Shown piece by piece: positions 1 to 8,810 of a stretch of DNA of 64,000 nucleotides. The notes under the pieces were generated by a model. It ran no database searches and was not told the origin of the DNA. It saw only the letters and a program-made list of their open reading frames with translations. Origin of the DNA: an uncultured Rhodospira sp. GTDB lineage: Bacteria; Pseudomonadota; Alphaproteobacteria; Rhodospirillales; Rhodospirillaceae. The position numbers and the translations under genes were made by a program. Positions within the stretch are counted from its first letter, which is position 1. The number at the start of each line of letters is the position of its first letter. The stretch is taken from the NCBI RefSeq assembly GCF_937138205.1, contig NZ_CAKZOT010000045.1, positions 62,001 through 126,000 on the forward strand, in the 5' to 3' direction.

Positions 1-534
1 GGTTGCGGATGACGGCAGACATTTCCTGACTATCCCTGCCTGCACTCCAAGGTGACAAACACGAAACTCCTCATACCACATCATGTGTTTCGCCACAATC
101 ATCCGGTGGCAGTGTTGAGGTTTTCGCTCATAGCACAGGAGGCAAGACGTGCCTTCCGTGGATAAGGTCATGGCTTGTTTCAGATCCGACTGCGCTTGTG
201 GTGTTTTCATATGAGACTCAAATATCCTGGTAAACAATTCGTAGTTTCTTGCCTTCGCGGCCTCTCTGCCTTCTTTGGGGTCTCCAAGGCCAGAAAGATG
301 GACGTAGCCGATATCGTGCGCGGCGGCGTCCTCTTCCAAGGCCCTTTTCGAGAAGCCGCTCTTGCGCGAGAATGGTTTGTCCCGGATGTCAATGAGGATC
401 TGTACGCGAGCCGCCACCAAGGTCGCCCAAAAATCCCCTGGGCACGCCCCTTCGTATCCAATCGTGTAAAGAGTTTTGTTTCTCAAAGGGTTAGGCTCCA
501 AGCGGTTCGGATCTCGAACATACTCTTTGCCCAC
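1..534 (-). CDS. DUF488 family protein (3' end outside window)
   Basis: The ORF track misses this gene because it lacks an ATG and runs off the left edge. Translating the minus strand gives one open frame to base 1, with an early KTLYTIGYEG strand and the DUF488 hallmark LLCYERKPQHCHRM near the visible C-terminus. DUF488 proteins are small alpha/beta proteins of unknown biochemical role. I place the start at a GTG (534). An in-frame TGA lies about 70 bases further upstream, so a slightly longer product from another non-ATG codon is possible. The visible 178 residues are close to a full-length family member. The family call is solid from the Cys-Tyr-Glu...Cys-His-Arg motif; start and function are uncertain. 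Confidence 0.8.
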   Translation of the reverse strand, partial: MGKEYVRDPNRLEPNPLRNKTLYTIGYEGACPGDFWATLVAARVQILIDIRDKPFSRKSGFSKRALEEDAAAHDIGYVHLSGLGDPKEGREAAKARNYELFTRIFESHMKTPQAQSDLKQAMTLSTEGTSCLLCYERKPQHCHRMIVAKHMMWYEEFRVCHLGVQAGIVRKCLPSSAT

Positions 535-699
535 TGCCCAAATGTAAACCTTTGATCTGTCGCGGCCGCGGCTTGAAGCTCCCGCCGGCCGAGGCGCGGT
601 CGGTGCTCATTGCCGACGAACGCGGGAACTCAAGACAGTGAGTGATACCGGGCGACGAAAATCGTGACACGTTTTCCGGACCGTCGACACACGGCCTTG

Positions 700-800
700 G
701 GAGATCCCTCGCGTCCTAACGGACGCTTCGGGATGACGTATGTATTTGTTTTTTTAAGAAAATTGTCATCCCGAGCGAGCGAAGCGAGCCGAGGGATCTG
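700..800. repeat. REP-like pair of inverted palindromic elements
   Basis: Two related elements face each other. The left one reads AGATCCCTCG...CGGGATGAC with an internal GCGTCC-taac-GGACGC stem. The right one is its reverse orientation, GTCATCCCGAGCG...CGAGGGATCT, with its own GCTCGC-type stem. They are separated by an AT-rich spacer of about 27 bases. The outer 9-10 bases match perfectly. The layout resembles bacterial interspersed mosaic or REP elements in an intergenic position. No gene is visible from 535 to 870. Confidence 0.75.
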
Positions 801-898
801 CCGCGTCGGCACTGCGCCCGGCGAATGGCGACGAGTCATGACTTCGGTCGGCTGATATGAGTGAGCACGAGTGCTCACGCTTGCGCATGTCGCTTTCA

Positions 899-928
899 GG
901 CGGGCCGCGCCAGTGGCGCAGGCCCGCC
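899..928 (-). terminator. Hairpin downstream of nrdJ
   Basis: Reading the minus strand after the nrdJ stop gives GGCGGGCC, then TGCGCC-ACTG-GCGC, then GGCCCGCC. This is a long, nearly perfect GC stem with a four-base loop, starting about 15 bases after the stop codon. It lacks a T-run, so it may be a weak terminator or an mRNA 3'-end stabiliser. Confidence 0.5.
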
Positions 929-942
929 CCAACCCGCAATCC

Positions 943-3900
943 TCACGAACACCCGCTCGTTGCCCCGCAGGTGTCGCACTTCAGGCACGTTCCGTTGCGC
1001 ACCAGGGTGAAGTTGCCGCATTCGCCGCAGGAATCGCCCTCATAGCCCTTCATGCGCGCCTCGCGGATGCGGGCCATGGTGGAGTCTCCGGAGCCGCCGC
1101 CGGCGCCCCCGCCGCCACCGCCGACCGGGGCCATGGCCATGGTCTGCCCCACCGCAAGCGCCTGCACCGCCGTCCCGCCGGCGGCCTCGCGGGCCTCGGT
1201 CGCGACCGCCTCGGCGCCGTGCGCCCGGCCGTTCCCGTGCAGCACGTACAGGTTCGAGCGCACGTACCCGGCCGACACCTCGCGCGGCAGGTGCTCCTCC
1301 TCCCACTCCTCGGTGAAGTCGCCCTCGTCGTTGCCACGGCCCAGGGTGTCGGACCGCAGGTCGTCCGGTTGCACGTGGGCCAGGTCGTTGCGGCCCAAGT
1401 AGGAAATGGCGATCTCGCGGAACATGTAGTCCAGGATCGACGTGGCCATCTTGATGGCGCCGTTGCCCTCGACCATGCCCGACGGCTCGAAGCGGGTGAA
1501 GGTGAACGCCTCGACGAACTCCTCCAGCGGCACGCCGTACTGCAGGCCGATGGAAATGGCGATGGCGAAGTTGTTCATCAGCGAGCGGAAGGCGGCGCCT
1601 TCCTTGTGCATGTCGATGAAGATTTCGCCCAGGCTGCCGTCCTCGTACTCGCCGGTGCGCAGATAGACCTTATGTCCGCCGATCACGGCCTTCTGGGTGT
1701 AGCCCTTGCGGCGATCGGGCAGGCGGTGGCGCTGCAGGCGGTGCACCACCCGCTCGACGACGCGCTCCGCGACCACCGTGGTGCGCTCGGCGGCCGGCGC
1801 GTCGGCGATGTCATCGGCGAGGTCGCCGTCCTCGTCGTCCAGCACCTGGGCGTTGAGCGGCTGCGACAGCTTGGAGCCGTCGCGGTACAGCGCGTTGGCC
1901 TTCAGCCCCAGCTTCCACGACGTCCGATAGGCGCGGTCGCAATCGGCGATCGTCGCGTCGTTGGGCATGTTGATGGTCTTGGAGATGGCACCGGAAATGA
2001 ACGGCTGCGCCGCCGCCATCATCTTGATGTGCGCATCCATCGACAGATAGCGTTTGCCGATGCGGCCGCACGGGTTGGCGCAGTCGAACACCGGCAGGTG
2101 CTCGGGCTTCAGGCCCGGCGCGCCCTCCACCGTCATGGCGCCGCAGACGTAGGTGTTGGCGGCCTCGACGGCGGCCTTGCCGAAGCCCAGGGCCGCCAGC
2201 ATGTCGAACCCGGGGTCGTTGATCTGCTCCGCCGACAGGCCGAGCCCGCGCACGCAGAAGTCCTCGCCCAGGGTCCAGACGTTGAAGGCGTAGCGGATGT
2301 CGAAGGCGGTGCCGAGGGCATCTTCCAGCCGGCCCAGGGCCTCGTCGGTGAAACCCTTGGCGCGCAGCGCGGCGTGGGTCAGGGCGCCGTCGCCGCCGGG
2401 CGCGCCCTTCAGCGTGCCGTGGCCGGTGGCATAGCGGCCGATGCGCTCGATCGTCGTCTCGTCATAGCCGAGCGCGCGCAGGCCCGCCGGCACCATGCGG
2501 TTGATGATCTTGAAATAGCCGCCGCCGGCCAGCTTCTTGTGCTTGACGATGGCGAAGTCGGGCTCGATGCCGGTGGTGTCGCAGTCCATCACCAGGCCGA
2601 TGGTGCCGGTCGGCGCGATCACCGACACCTGGGCGTTGCGGTAGCCGTGGGCGGTGCCCAGCTCCAGCGCGCGGTCCCAGGCGGCGACGGCGGCGTCGAT
2701 CAGGTCCGGCTGCGGACAGTCGGCGTGGTCGAGCGGCACCGGCGTCACCGACAGGCCCTCGTAGCCCTTCAACTCGCCCCGGGCGGCGCGGCGGTGGTTG
2801 CGCATGACGCGCAGCATGGCGTCGGCGTTGTCGGCGTAGTGCGCGAACGCACCCATCTCTTCCGCCATCTCGGCGGACGTGGCGTAGGCGGTGCCGGTCA
2901 TCAGCGCGGTGATGGCGCCGCACAGGGCGCGGCCGGCCTCGCTGTCGTAGGGCAGGCCGCTGGCCATCAGCAGGCCGCCGATATTGGCGTAGCCCAGGCC
3001 CAGCGTGCGGTAGTCAAAGGACCGCTCGGCGATCTCCCGCGCCGGAAACTGGGCCATCAGGACCGAGATCTCCAGGGCGATGGTCCACAGCCGCACCGAA
3101 TGAGCGAACCCCTGGGCGTCGAACGTGCCGTCCTCGCGGCGGAAGCGGATCAGGTTAAGCGACGCCAGATTGCACGCCGTGTCGTCCAGGAACATGTACT
3201 CCGAGCACGGATTGGACGCGTTGATGCGCCCGCCCGCCGGGCAGGTGTGCCACTCGTTGATGGTGGTGTCGAATTGCAGGCCGGGGTCGGCGCAGTTCCA
3301 GGCGGCCTCGCAGATCTGTTCCCACAGGTCGCGGGCCTTCATGGTCTTCGCGGTCTTGCCGCTCAGGCGGTGGGTCAGGTTCCAGTCGCCGTCGCGCTCG
3401 ACCGCCTCCAGGAAGTCGTCGGTGACGCGCACCGAGTTGTTGGAGTTCTGCCCGGCCACGGTCTGGTAGGCCGCCGAGTCCCAGTCGGCATCGAAGGTCT
3501 CGATCTCCAGCGTGGCGTAGCCCTGGCGCGCGTACTGGATGGCGCGCTGGATGGAGTTCTCCGGCACCAGCGCCTTGCGCGCGGCGACGATGGCCTTCTT
3601 GAGCGTCTTGTTGACCTTGGGGTCGAAGCGATCAGGCGCGTCGGCGGCGCCGTCCCACTGGCGGCAGGCGCCCAGCACGGCGTTCAGGTGGTGCGCCAGC
3701 GTCTTGGAACCGGTCACCAGGGCGGCGACCTTCTGTTCCTCGCGGACCTTCCAGTTGATGAAGGTTTCGATATCGGGGTGGTCGACGTCGCAGATGACCA
3801 TCTTGGCGGCGCGCCGCGTGGTGCCGCCCGACTTGATCGCCCCGGCCGCGCGGTCGCCGATCTTGAGAAAACTCATCAGGCCGGACGACTTGCCGCCGCC

Positions 3901-4638
3901 GGACAAGGGCTCGCCCTCGCCGCGCAGGGACGAGAAGTTGGTGCCGGTGCCGGAGCCGTACTTGAACAGGCGCGCCTCGCGCACCCACAGGTCCATGATG
4001 CCGCCTTCGTTCACCAGGTCGTCGTTGACCGACTGGATGAAACAGGCGTGCGGCTGCGGGTGTTCATAGGCGCTGTGCGAGGCGACCATCTCGCCGGTCT
4101 TGTAGTCGACGTAGTAGTGGCCCTGCGACGGCCCGTCGATGCCATAGGCCCAGTGCAGGCCGGTGTTGAACCACTGCGGGCTGTTGGGGGCGCCCATCTG
4201 GGTGCAGAGCATGAAGCGTAGTTCGTCGAAGTAGGCGCGGGCGTCCGACTCGGCGTCGAAGTAGCCGGCTTTCCAGCCCCAGTAGGTCCAGGTGCCGGCG
4301 AGCCGGTCGAACACCTGGCGGGCGCTGGTCTCGCCGCCGGTGCGCGCGTCGGCCGGGCGGTCGGCCAGGGCCTCGGTGTCGGCCTCGTGCCGCCACAGCC
4401 ATGCGGGCACGTCGTCCTCGCGCACCGGGCGCAGGGCCAGGGGCACGCCGGCCTTGCGGAAGTACTTCTGCGCCAGCACGTCACTCGCCACCTGCGACCA
4501 GTCGGCGGGCACCTCGATGTTTTCCTGCCGGAACACCACCGAGCCGTCCGGGTTGCGGATCTCGCTGGCGGTGGCGCGGAAGGCAATGTCGGCGTAGGGG
4601 TCCTGGCCCTCGGTCGTATAGTGGCGGTCGATGCGCAT
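943..4638 (-). CDS. nrdJ: Adenosylcobalamin-dependent class II ribonucleoside-diphosphate reductase
   Basis: This enzyme reduces ribonucleotides to deoxyribonucleotides using vitamin B12, independently of oxygen. I start it at the ATG giving [20 protein letters not shown] (1,231 aa); the longer track ORF adds an Arg/His-rich leader that would cover the promoter. The family active-site motif NPCSE lies at about residues 476-480, GQNSNNSVR lies upstream, and the extreme C-terminus carries a cysteine cluster (CGECGNF...CLKCDTCG) that fits the zinc/redox tail of this NrdJ class. Length fits the long alphaproteobacterial form. It is transcribed alone, with a NrdR-box pair and promoter upstream. 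No cobalamin riboswitch was recognised in the leader. Confidence 0.96.
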   Translation of the reverse strand: MRIDRHYTTEGQDPYADIAFRATASEIRNPDGSVVFRQENIEVPADWSQVASDVLAQKYFRKAGVPLALRPVREDDVPAWLWRHEADTEALADRPADARTGGETSARQVFDRLAGTWTYWGWKAGYFDAESDARAYFDELRFMLCTQMGAPNSPQWFNTGLHWAYGIDGPSQGHYYVDYKTGEMVASHSAYEHPQPHACFIQSVNDDLVNEGGIMDLWVREARLFKYGSGTGTNFSSLRGEGEPLSGGGKSSGLMSFLKIGDRAAGAIKSGGTTRRAAKMVICDVDHPDIETFINWKVREEQKVAALVTGSKTLAHHLNAVLGACRQWDGAADAPDRFDPKVNKTLKKAIVAARKALVPENSIQRAIQYARQGYATLEIETFDADWDSAAYQTVAGQNSNNSVRVTDDFLEAVERDGDWNLTHRLSGKTAKTMKARDLWEQICEAAWNCADPGLQFDTTINEWHTCPAGGRINASNPCSEYMFLDDTACNLASLNLIRFRREDGTFDAQGFAHSVRLWTIALEISVLMAQFPAREIAERSFDYRTLGLGYANIGGLLMASGLPYDSEAGRALCGAITALMTGTAYATSAEMAEEMGAFAHYADNADAMLRVMRNHRRAARGELKGYEGLSVTPVPLDHADCPQPDLIDAAVAAWDRALELGTAHGYRNAQVSVIAPTGTIGLVMDCDTTGIEPDFAIVKHKKLAGGGYFKIINRMVPAGLRALGYDETTIERIGRYATGHGTLKGAPGGDGALTHAALRAKGFTDEALGRLEDALGTAFDIRYAFNVWTLGEDFCVRGLGLSAEQINDPGFDMLAALGFGKAAVEAANTYVCGAMTVEGAPGLKPEHLPVFDCANPCGRIGKRYLSMDAHIKMMAAAQPFISGAISKTINMPNDATIADCDRAYRTSWKLGLKANALYRDGSKLSQPLNAQVLDDEDGDLADDIADAPAAERTTVVAERVVERVVHRLQRHRLPDRRKGYTQKAVIGGHKVYLRTGEYEDGSLGEIFIDMHKEGAAFRSLMNNFAIAISIGLQYGVPLEEFVEAFTFTRFEPSGMVEGNGAIKMATSILDYMFREIAISYLGRNDLAHVQPDDLRSDTLGRGNDEGDFTEEWEEEHLPREVSAGYVRSNLYVLHGNGRAHGAEAVATEAREAAGGTAVQALAVGQTMAMAPVGGGGGGAGGGSGDSTMARIREARMKGYEGDSCGECGNFTLVRNGTCLKCDTCGATSGCS

Positions 4639-4734
4639 GGCTCGCGTGTCCCCTCTGCGTGTGGCTGGCGCGGGTCGACGGCGTGACATCGTGTGGTGCA
4701 CAGGATGTTGTGTCTCCGTCGACGCGTGGACCCA

Positions 4735-4763
4735 ACAGTATGCGTGGCGGGGACCGATGGCAA
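4735..4763 (-). promoter_or_regulatory. Candidate nrdJ promoter
   Basis: The minus strand reads TTGCCA, 17 bases, then TACTGT, about 100 bases upstream of the nrdJ ATG. The -35 hexamer overlaps the proximal NrdR box, the arrangement expected if NrdR represses this promoter. The -10 match is only moderate. Confidence 0.5.
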
Positions 4764-4775
4764 TAGATTTTGTGT
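4760..4775. promoter_or_regulatory. NrdR box (proximal)
   Basis: GCAATAGATTTTGTGT matches the NrdR consensus ACACWATATATWGTGT at 12 of 16 positions, including the full GTGT end. It overlaps the candidate nrdJ -35. A second box lies exactly 31 bp away. Confidence 0.65.
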
Positions 4776-4784
4776 CCACAGGGG

Positions 4785-4793
4785 TGTGGATAA
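4785..4793 (-). promoter_or_regulatory. DnaA box in nrdJ control region
   Basis: TGTGGATAA is a perfect consensus DnaA box (TTATCCACA on the minus strand). It lies between the two NrdR boxes and overlaps the distal one by three bases. An imperfect inverted partner (GTGTCCACA, 7 of 9) lies just before it. Known precedent: DnaA acts on nrdAB in E. coli. Confidence 0.5.
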
Positions 4794-4806
4794 CTATATC
4801 TAGTGC
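4791..4806. promoter_or_regulatory. NrdR box (distal)
   Basis: TAACTATATCTAGTGC contains the core CTATATCTAG of the NrdR consensus and starts 31 bp from the proximal box, the three-helical-turn spacing typical of paired NrdR sites. NrdR is the ATP/dATP-sensing repressor of ribonucleotide reductase genes. Confidence 0.7.
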
Positions 4807-5070
4807 ATGTGCGAAAGACAGAAGGCCCGCGCCCGGGCGCTGAAAGCGCGGGCGTCTGGCAAGGGCGGTCCGGATGCGGCCGCGCGGCAGGGCAGGGGAG
4901 GGGCTCTCTTAAACCCGGAGCATAAGCCAAGAACGGATATGATTCAAGAGATTATAAGCGTTTGTTCCAGCGGTTTGTTTGATGCACGAAGCGTGCCGAT
5001 GCTTGCATTCGACCCGTGGCGCGGTACGGTCGAGGCATTCTGATTCGAGCCGCGCGCGAGGCTTCCGTCC

Positions 5071-5379
5071 ATGCTTGAAACCAAACGCAAGCCGGCCACG
5101 GTAGGCGAAATCCTGACCGAGGAGTTCCTGCGGCCGATGGGCCTGACACAGGCCGCGCTTGCCGAGGCCATGGGCGTGCCCCGCAAACATGTAAATGAGC
5201 TGTGCAACGACCGCCGCGCCGTGACCGCGTCGACCGCCTTGATTCTGGCGCGTGTGTTCGGCAACAGCCCGGAGTTCTGGCTGAACGTGCAGCGCCGCAC
5301 CGATCTATGGGAGGCCATGCACTCCCCCCGGGAGCGGATGCGGATTGAGCGCGCGACACCGGTGTCCGGCGCCGCCTGA
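5071..5379 (+). CDS. higA: HigA-family addiction module antitoxin (no toxin seen)
   Basis: The product is a 102-aa XRE-type DNA-binding protein. The helix-turn-helix reads LTQAALAEAMGVPRKHVNEL, followed by the HigA-typical region ALILARVFGNSPEFWLNVQ. HigA normally neutralises the HigB RNase and represses the operon, with higB immediately upstream. Here the upstream 130 bases hold no intact HigB frame. A short out-of-register stretch (DYKRLFQRFV) resembles the start of HigB but is interrupted by a stop, so the toxin may be decayed. The gene is probably an orphan antitoxin. Family call is firm; current role is not known. Confidence 0.85.
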   Translation: MLETKRKPATVGEILTEEFLRPMGLTQAALAEAMGVPRKHVNELCNDRRAVTASTALILARVFGNSPEFWLNVQRRTDLWEAMHSPRERMRIERATPVSGAA

Positions 5380-5401
5380 CACGCGGCACCAGGACGCGAC
5401 T

Positions 5402-7477
5402 CTATTGCGCCAGGGCGCCCGGTGTCAGGCGGGTGGTGCCCTGCGTCATCACCGCCTCGAATCGGGCCATGGCCTGCTTGAGACCGTTCACGCCCTGGTT
5501 GGCCTTGGTGCTGGCGGCGATGGCCTGCCGCGCGGCGTCGCGCGGGGTCCAGTCCACGGCGGGAGCCGGATCCTGTGCCAGCACGACCCGCAACTGTTCC
5601 GACAGTGCTCCGAATCGCGTGACGGCGGCCCGCAGGCTGGATTCGGCGGTCGTGATAATGTCGCGCACCTCGGCCATGCCGGCGCGGCGCGGATCGTCGG
5701 GCGCTAGCGCCTCCATGCGGCGGGTCAGGTCGCTGCGCACGGGATCGATTTGCCCCAGGATCTCCTTGGCCTTGGTGTGATGGGCCGCGACCTGAACGGC
5801 GATGTCGGCGAACTGCGCGCGCGCGTCGGGCGCGCGGGACTCGGCCGGCGGCGCCGAGTCGGCCGGACCGAGGGCGAAGGGCTGCACGCCGGCGGTCTCG
5901 GTCCGCCGCGGCAGGGGCGCGGGCGCGGCGACGGCCGGCGGCGGGGGCGGCGCGGCGGTGGTCTCGGTCTCCGCGATCGTGGGCGGCGGCGGCGGCGGAT
6001 CGTCGCGATCGGCCGGAGGCGGACGCGACGGCGCCGGCGGCGTGGCTGTGTTGGTTGGCGTTGGCTCCGGGGGCGGCGCGGCGGCCCGGGGCTTCGGCTC
6101 CTCGGGTGGGGTGGTGTCGGTCTCGGGGGGCGCGTCGCCGGGCGGCGCCAGTTCCAGCGGCCGCGTGCGCGCGGGGGCCGTGTCCGCATAGGCGCGGGTG
6201 CTGGCGGCGGCCGGCAGCGCGTCCGGAACAGCCGGGCCGGCGAAATCGGGATGGACCACGACCGACGGGTCACCCGGCGGCCGGGCCAGCGGGTTCAGTG
6301 CGGGGCGCCAGTCGGCCGGCCCGCCGCGTTCGAACGGCGGCTGTCCTTCGGGTGGAAGGGCGGCGGTGCCGGTCATCTCGACCGCTGGGGGCGAGGGCAG
6401 GGTGCGACCCAGGTTGTCCACCAGCGTGCTGCCGTGCGGGGCGTCGGGCGCGGGTGTGGTCGCCGTGAGGCGCGCGGTCTGGGTGACGGGGCCGGTGGCC
6501 GGCAGCGGGTCCAGGGTGCGCAAGGCGTTGGTGGTCGTCCGCGTTGGGGCGGACGGGTCGTCCGGCGGCGGGCCGGGCTGGGGTTGAGCGGTCGCGACCG
6601 GCGGCGCCGGCCGTACCGTGGAGGCGGCGGCTGGCCGGGCCGGACCGGCCGGCTTGGGTGCGCCGGCCAGGGGCGGCGGTGGCGCGGGCGGCGTTGGGTC
6701 GCGAGGGGCTGGCGGGGTCACCGTCTCGGGCGGCGGAGGGGCGGCCGTGTTGCTTGCCGTCTCCGGCGGCGGCGCGGACTCGGGTTCGGGCTCGGGCTGG
6801 GCCGGAGGTTCCGCCGTCGCTTTCGCCCTGTCGGCGGCCGGCGGTGTCAGGATGCGGAACAGCGCCGGCGGCGGCGCCGGTGGCCCCTGCGTGGCGTCCG
6901 CCGCAACAGCTGGCTCGGGCGGTGCGGGGTCGGGCAGCGCGGCGGGCGCCGAGGTTTCGGCAGGAGCCGCCGTGTCCCGGCGGCGGGCCTGGGCAAGCAA
7001 GGCATCGGCGCGCCGCACGGCGGCTTCGGCCGCGTCGGCATCGGCACGCGCCCGGACCACGGTGGCGGCGTCGACGGGCGTGGGCGCATGACCCAGCGCG
7101 CGCGAGACAATGGCGAAGCCGGCCCGGCCTTCGGACAGGGCGGCGACCGCCTCCCCGAGAAGGCGGCGCGTCTCGCCGGTCGCGGTCGCGTGCTCCTTCC
7201 TGACCAGGGCGAGCCGCCGCGTCAGGCGCAACACCTCGGCCTTGGCCTGGTCGGCCAGGTCCTGGGCCGGAAACGCGTCGACGGCCAGCGACGCCGGCTC
7301 GTCCCGCGCGGCCGCCGGCTCGGGCGCAAGCTGGGTGGCCAGCGCCATGCCGGCAAAGGGCGCGCAGATCACCAGGGCCACGCCCGCCAGGCGGTACCAC
7401 GGCCAGCGCGACGGGCCGGCGCGGTGGGACCGGGCCGGGTGTCGCGCGATCGCGCCTGGGGCGCGTGGTGGGGTCAT
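5402..7477 (-). CDS. Large proline-rich membrane-anchored protein of unknown function
   Basis: I start at the ATG giving [18 protein letters not shown] because GGGGGAG lies 7 bases upstream; the track start adds 35 residues lacking such a site. The 691-aa product has a short basic N-terminus, one transmembrane segment at about residues 28-47 ([18 protein letters not shown]), and an Ala/Glu/Arg-rich helical region. A disordered Pro/Ala/Thr linker of roughly 350 residues follows, then a helical C-terminal domain of about 150 residues (starting near [20 protein letters not shown]). The linker could span a cell-envelope layer, as in TonB-like or divisome proteins, but no TonB or SPOR motif is seen. 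It is divergent from the rpmH operon. No function assigned. Confidence 0.65.
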   Translation of the reverse strand: MTPPRAPGAIARHPARSHRAGPSRWPWYRLAGVALVICAPFAGMALATQLAPEPAAARDEPASLAVDAFPAQDLADQAKAEVLRLTRRLALVRKEHATATGETRRLLGEAVAALSEGRAGFAIVSRALGHAPTPVDAATVVRARADADAAEAAVRRADALLAQARRRDTAAPAETSAPAALPDPAPPEPAVAADATQGPPAPPPALFRILTPPAADRAKATAEPPAQPEPEPESAPPPETASNTAAPPPPETVTPPAPRDPTPPAPPPPLAGAPKPAGPARPAAASTVRPAPPVATAQPQPGPPPDDPSAPTRTTTNALRTLDPLPATGPVTQTARLTATTPAPDAPHGSTLVDNLGRTLPSPPAVEMTGTAALPPEGQPPFERGGPADWRPALNPLARPPGDPSVVVHPDFAGPAVPDALPAAASTRAYADTAPARTRPLELAPPGDAPPETDTTPPEEPKPRAAAPPPEPTPTNTATPPAPSRPPPADRDDPPPPPPTIAETETTAAPPPPPAVAAPAPLPRRTETAGVQPFALGPADSAPPAESRAPDARAQFADIAVQVAAHHTKAKEILGQIDPVRSDLTRRMEALAPDDPRRAGMAEVRDIITTAESSLRAAVTRFGALSEQLRVVLAQDPAPAVDWTPRDAARQAIAASTKANQGVNGLKQAMARFEAVMTQGTTRLTPGALAQ

Positions 7478-7642
7478 CGGTCGCTCCCCCGGGAGGACAG
7501 GCGCGGAGCGGGGCATCGCGCCCATGTCCGCCGAACTTCTCACATTACCTTTAAAACACTGGACACCATATTGTTTTGCCACATAGTCTTAACTTTTGCC
7601 AGCGAGAAGTGCGGCGGCGAATCCGTGAACGTCGGCTCGGCG

Positions 7643-7671
7643 TTGACAGGGCCGGGGGGCGCCAGTATAAA
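7643..7671 (+). promoter_or_regulatory. Sigma-70-type promoter of rpmH operon
   Basis: A perfect TTGACA (7643-7648) and TATAAA (7666-7671) are separated by exactly 17 bases. They sit 47 bases upstream of the rpmH start. This is the best housekeeping promoter in the window and fits a highly expressed ribosomal protein operon. Confidence 0.85.
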
Positions 7672-7717
7672 CCCGCCCTTCCCTTTCAAACTTGTTCTGG
7701 CCGACGGAGTCGCCACC

Positions 7718-7852
7718 GTGAAACGCACGTATCAGCCCAGCAAGCTCGTCCGCAAGCGGCGGCACGGGTTCCGCAGCCGCAGCGCGACCGTGGGCGGTCG
7801 CCGCGTCCTGGCCAACCGCCGCGCCAAGGGCCGCAAGCGCCTGTCCGCCTAG
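7718..7852 (+). CDS. rpmH: 50S ribosomal protein L34
   Basis: This is a 44-aa basic protein read from a GTG start: [20 protein letters not shown] to KGRKRLSA, a textbook L34 sequence. It is too short for the ORF track, which buries it at the end of a 700-aa antisense artefact. L34 is a structural component of the large ribosomal subunit. It is the first gene of the conserved rpmH-rnpA-yidD-yidC order and follows the TTGACA/TATAAA promoter. Confidence 0.98.
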   Translation: MKRTYQPSKLVRKRRHGFRSRSATVGGRRVLANRRAKGRKRLSA

Positions 7853-7860
7853 GACCGGGT

Positions 7861-7884
7861 ACCCCACACCCCACACCCCACACC
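7861..7884. repeat. Short tandem repeat between rpmH and rnpA
   Basis: The 7-base unit ACCCCAC is repeated three times plus a partial copy in the rpmH-rnpA spacer. C-rich and unstructured on the plus strand; no function can be assigned. Confidence 0.7.
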
Positions 7885-7911
7885 TCTCCACAGCACGGGG
7901 TCGCAGCCAGC

Positions 7912-8394
7912 ATGACCGCGTCTTCGCCCGGATGCACGGCGGCCGACCCGCCCCGGCAAGCGGTGGAGCGGTTGAAGCGCCGGGGCGACTTCCTGCGCGT
8001 GGCCGGCGCCCGCACCAAGTGGGTGGCGCCGGGTTTCATCCTGCAGGCCGCGCCCAATCCGGCCGTGCGTCGGCTCGGTGTGGATGCGCTGGCCCCGCGC
8101 CTGGGCTTCACCGTCAGCCGCAAGGTCGGCAAGGCCGTGGTCCGCAACCGCGCCCGGCGCCGCTTGCGCGCGGCCGCCGATCAGGTGTTTCCGGTCGCCG
8201 CCCGGCCGGGCTGGGACTATGTGCTGATCGGCCGGCGCGAGACCAACGAGCAGGATTTCGCGCGGATGCTGGGCGACATGCGCAAGGCGCTGGACCGGCT
8301 GGCCGCCGGTGCTGGCGGTGGCGGCGGTGGCCGGGCGGGCGGACGCGGCGATGGGCGCCGGCGCGGGCGGGGCGCCGGGAAGGCCCCGTCATGA
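7912..8394 (+). CDS. rnpA: Ribonuclease P protein component
   Basis: The protein subunit of RNase P matures tRNA 5' ends together with the M1 RNA. The 160-aa product starts at an ATG inside a longer track ORF. It contains the family signature region [24 protein letters not shown] and the start motif [11 protein letters not shown]. The C-terminal 35 residues are a Gly/Arg-rich tail of low complexity beyond the usual fold. It follows rpmH by 59 bases and overlaps yidD by four bases (ATGA), implying translational coupling. Confidence 0.95.
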   Translation: MTASSPGCTAADPPRQAVERLKRRGDFLRVAGARTKWVAPGFILQAAPNPAVRRLGVDALAPRLGFTVSRKVGKAVVRNRARRRLRAAADQVFPVAARPGWDYVLIGRRETNEQDFARMLGDMRKALDRLAAGAGGGGGGRAGGRGDGRRRGRGAGKAPS

Positions 8395-8723
8395 GCTGGC
8401 GGCTCCCGCCTTTGGCGCACTGGCCGCGCCACGCCCTGCGCGGTGTCATCTGCGTCTATCAGCTTGTTTTGTCGCCCTATCTGGGACAGAACTGTCGCTA
8501 CCTGCCGACCTGTTCGGCCTATGCCATGGAGGCGTTGGAGCGCCATGGCGTGCTGTACGGCGGATGGTTGGCCCTGAAGCGGATTCTTCGTTGCCATCCT
8601 TGGGGCGGCATGGGATACGATCCCGTCCCCGCGCCACGGCGTGCCCGAGGGGGTGCGGGGGATCCGGCCCGGGCCGGCGCGGCCGACGCGCCCGCCGACC
8701 CGCCTTCCGATTCAGCGCCATGA
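8391..8723 (+). CDS. yidD: Membrane protein insertion efficiency factor
   Basis: YidD is a small membrane-associated protein that assists YidC-dependent insertion. The 110-aa product contains the hallmark [20 protein letters not shown] and the later [13 protein letters not shown]. The first 75 residues form the family domain; the remainder is an Ala/Pro/Asp-rich tail. The ATG overlaps the rnpA stop as ATGA. Position between rnpA and yidC is the conserved bacterial order. Confidence 0.95.
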   Translation: MSWRLPPLAHWPRHALRGVICVYQLVLSPYLGQNCRYLPTCSAYAMEALERHGVLYGGWLALKRILRCHPWGGMGYDPVPAPRRARGGAGDPARAGAADAPADPPSDSAP

Positions 8724-8810
8724 TTGACACCGCGTGGGGCGCCCGCGCCGGCGCGCCCGCTCTTCCGACCGGCCGGACCTCGGCCGGATCGTGTGACGGA
8801 CAAAGGACCC

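Noticed and set aside
175-555. 126-aa plus-strand ORF at the left edge
   Set aside because: It lies antisense to the DUF488 frame, which carries a family motif.
871-4221. 1,116-aa ORF antisense to nrdJ
   Set aside because: It is the reverse frame of nrdJ, full of Val/Gly/Arg/His low-information sequence. nrdJ itself has clear motifs and regulation.
4640-4940. Cobalamin riboswitch upstream of nrdJ
   Set aside because: No B12-box-like sequence was seen; NrdR control explains the region better.
4807-5043. 78-aa ORF before higA as a toxin
   Set aside because: No HigB/RelE features; the upstream part overlaps the nrdJ promoter region.
5750-7852. 700-aa plus-strand ORF ending in L34
   Set aside because: Arg/Gly-rich shadow of the proline-rich gene; only the last 44 codons are real (rpmH).
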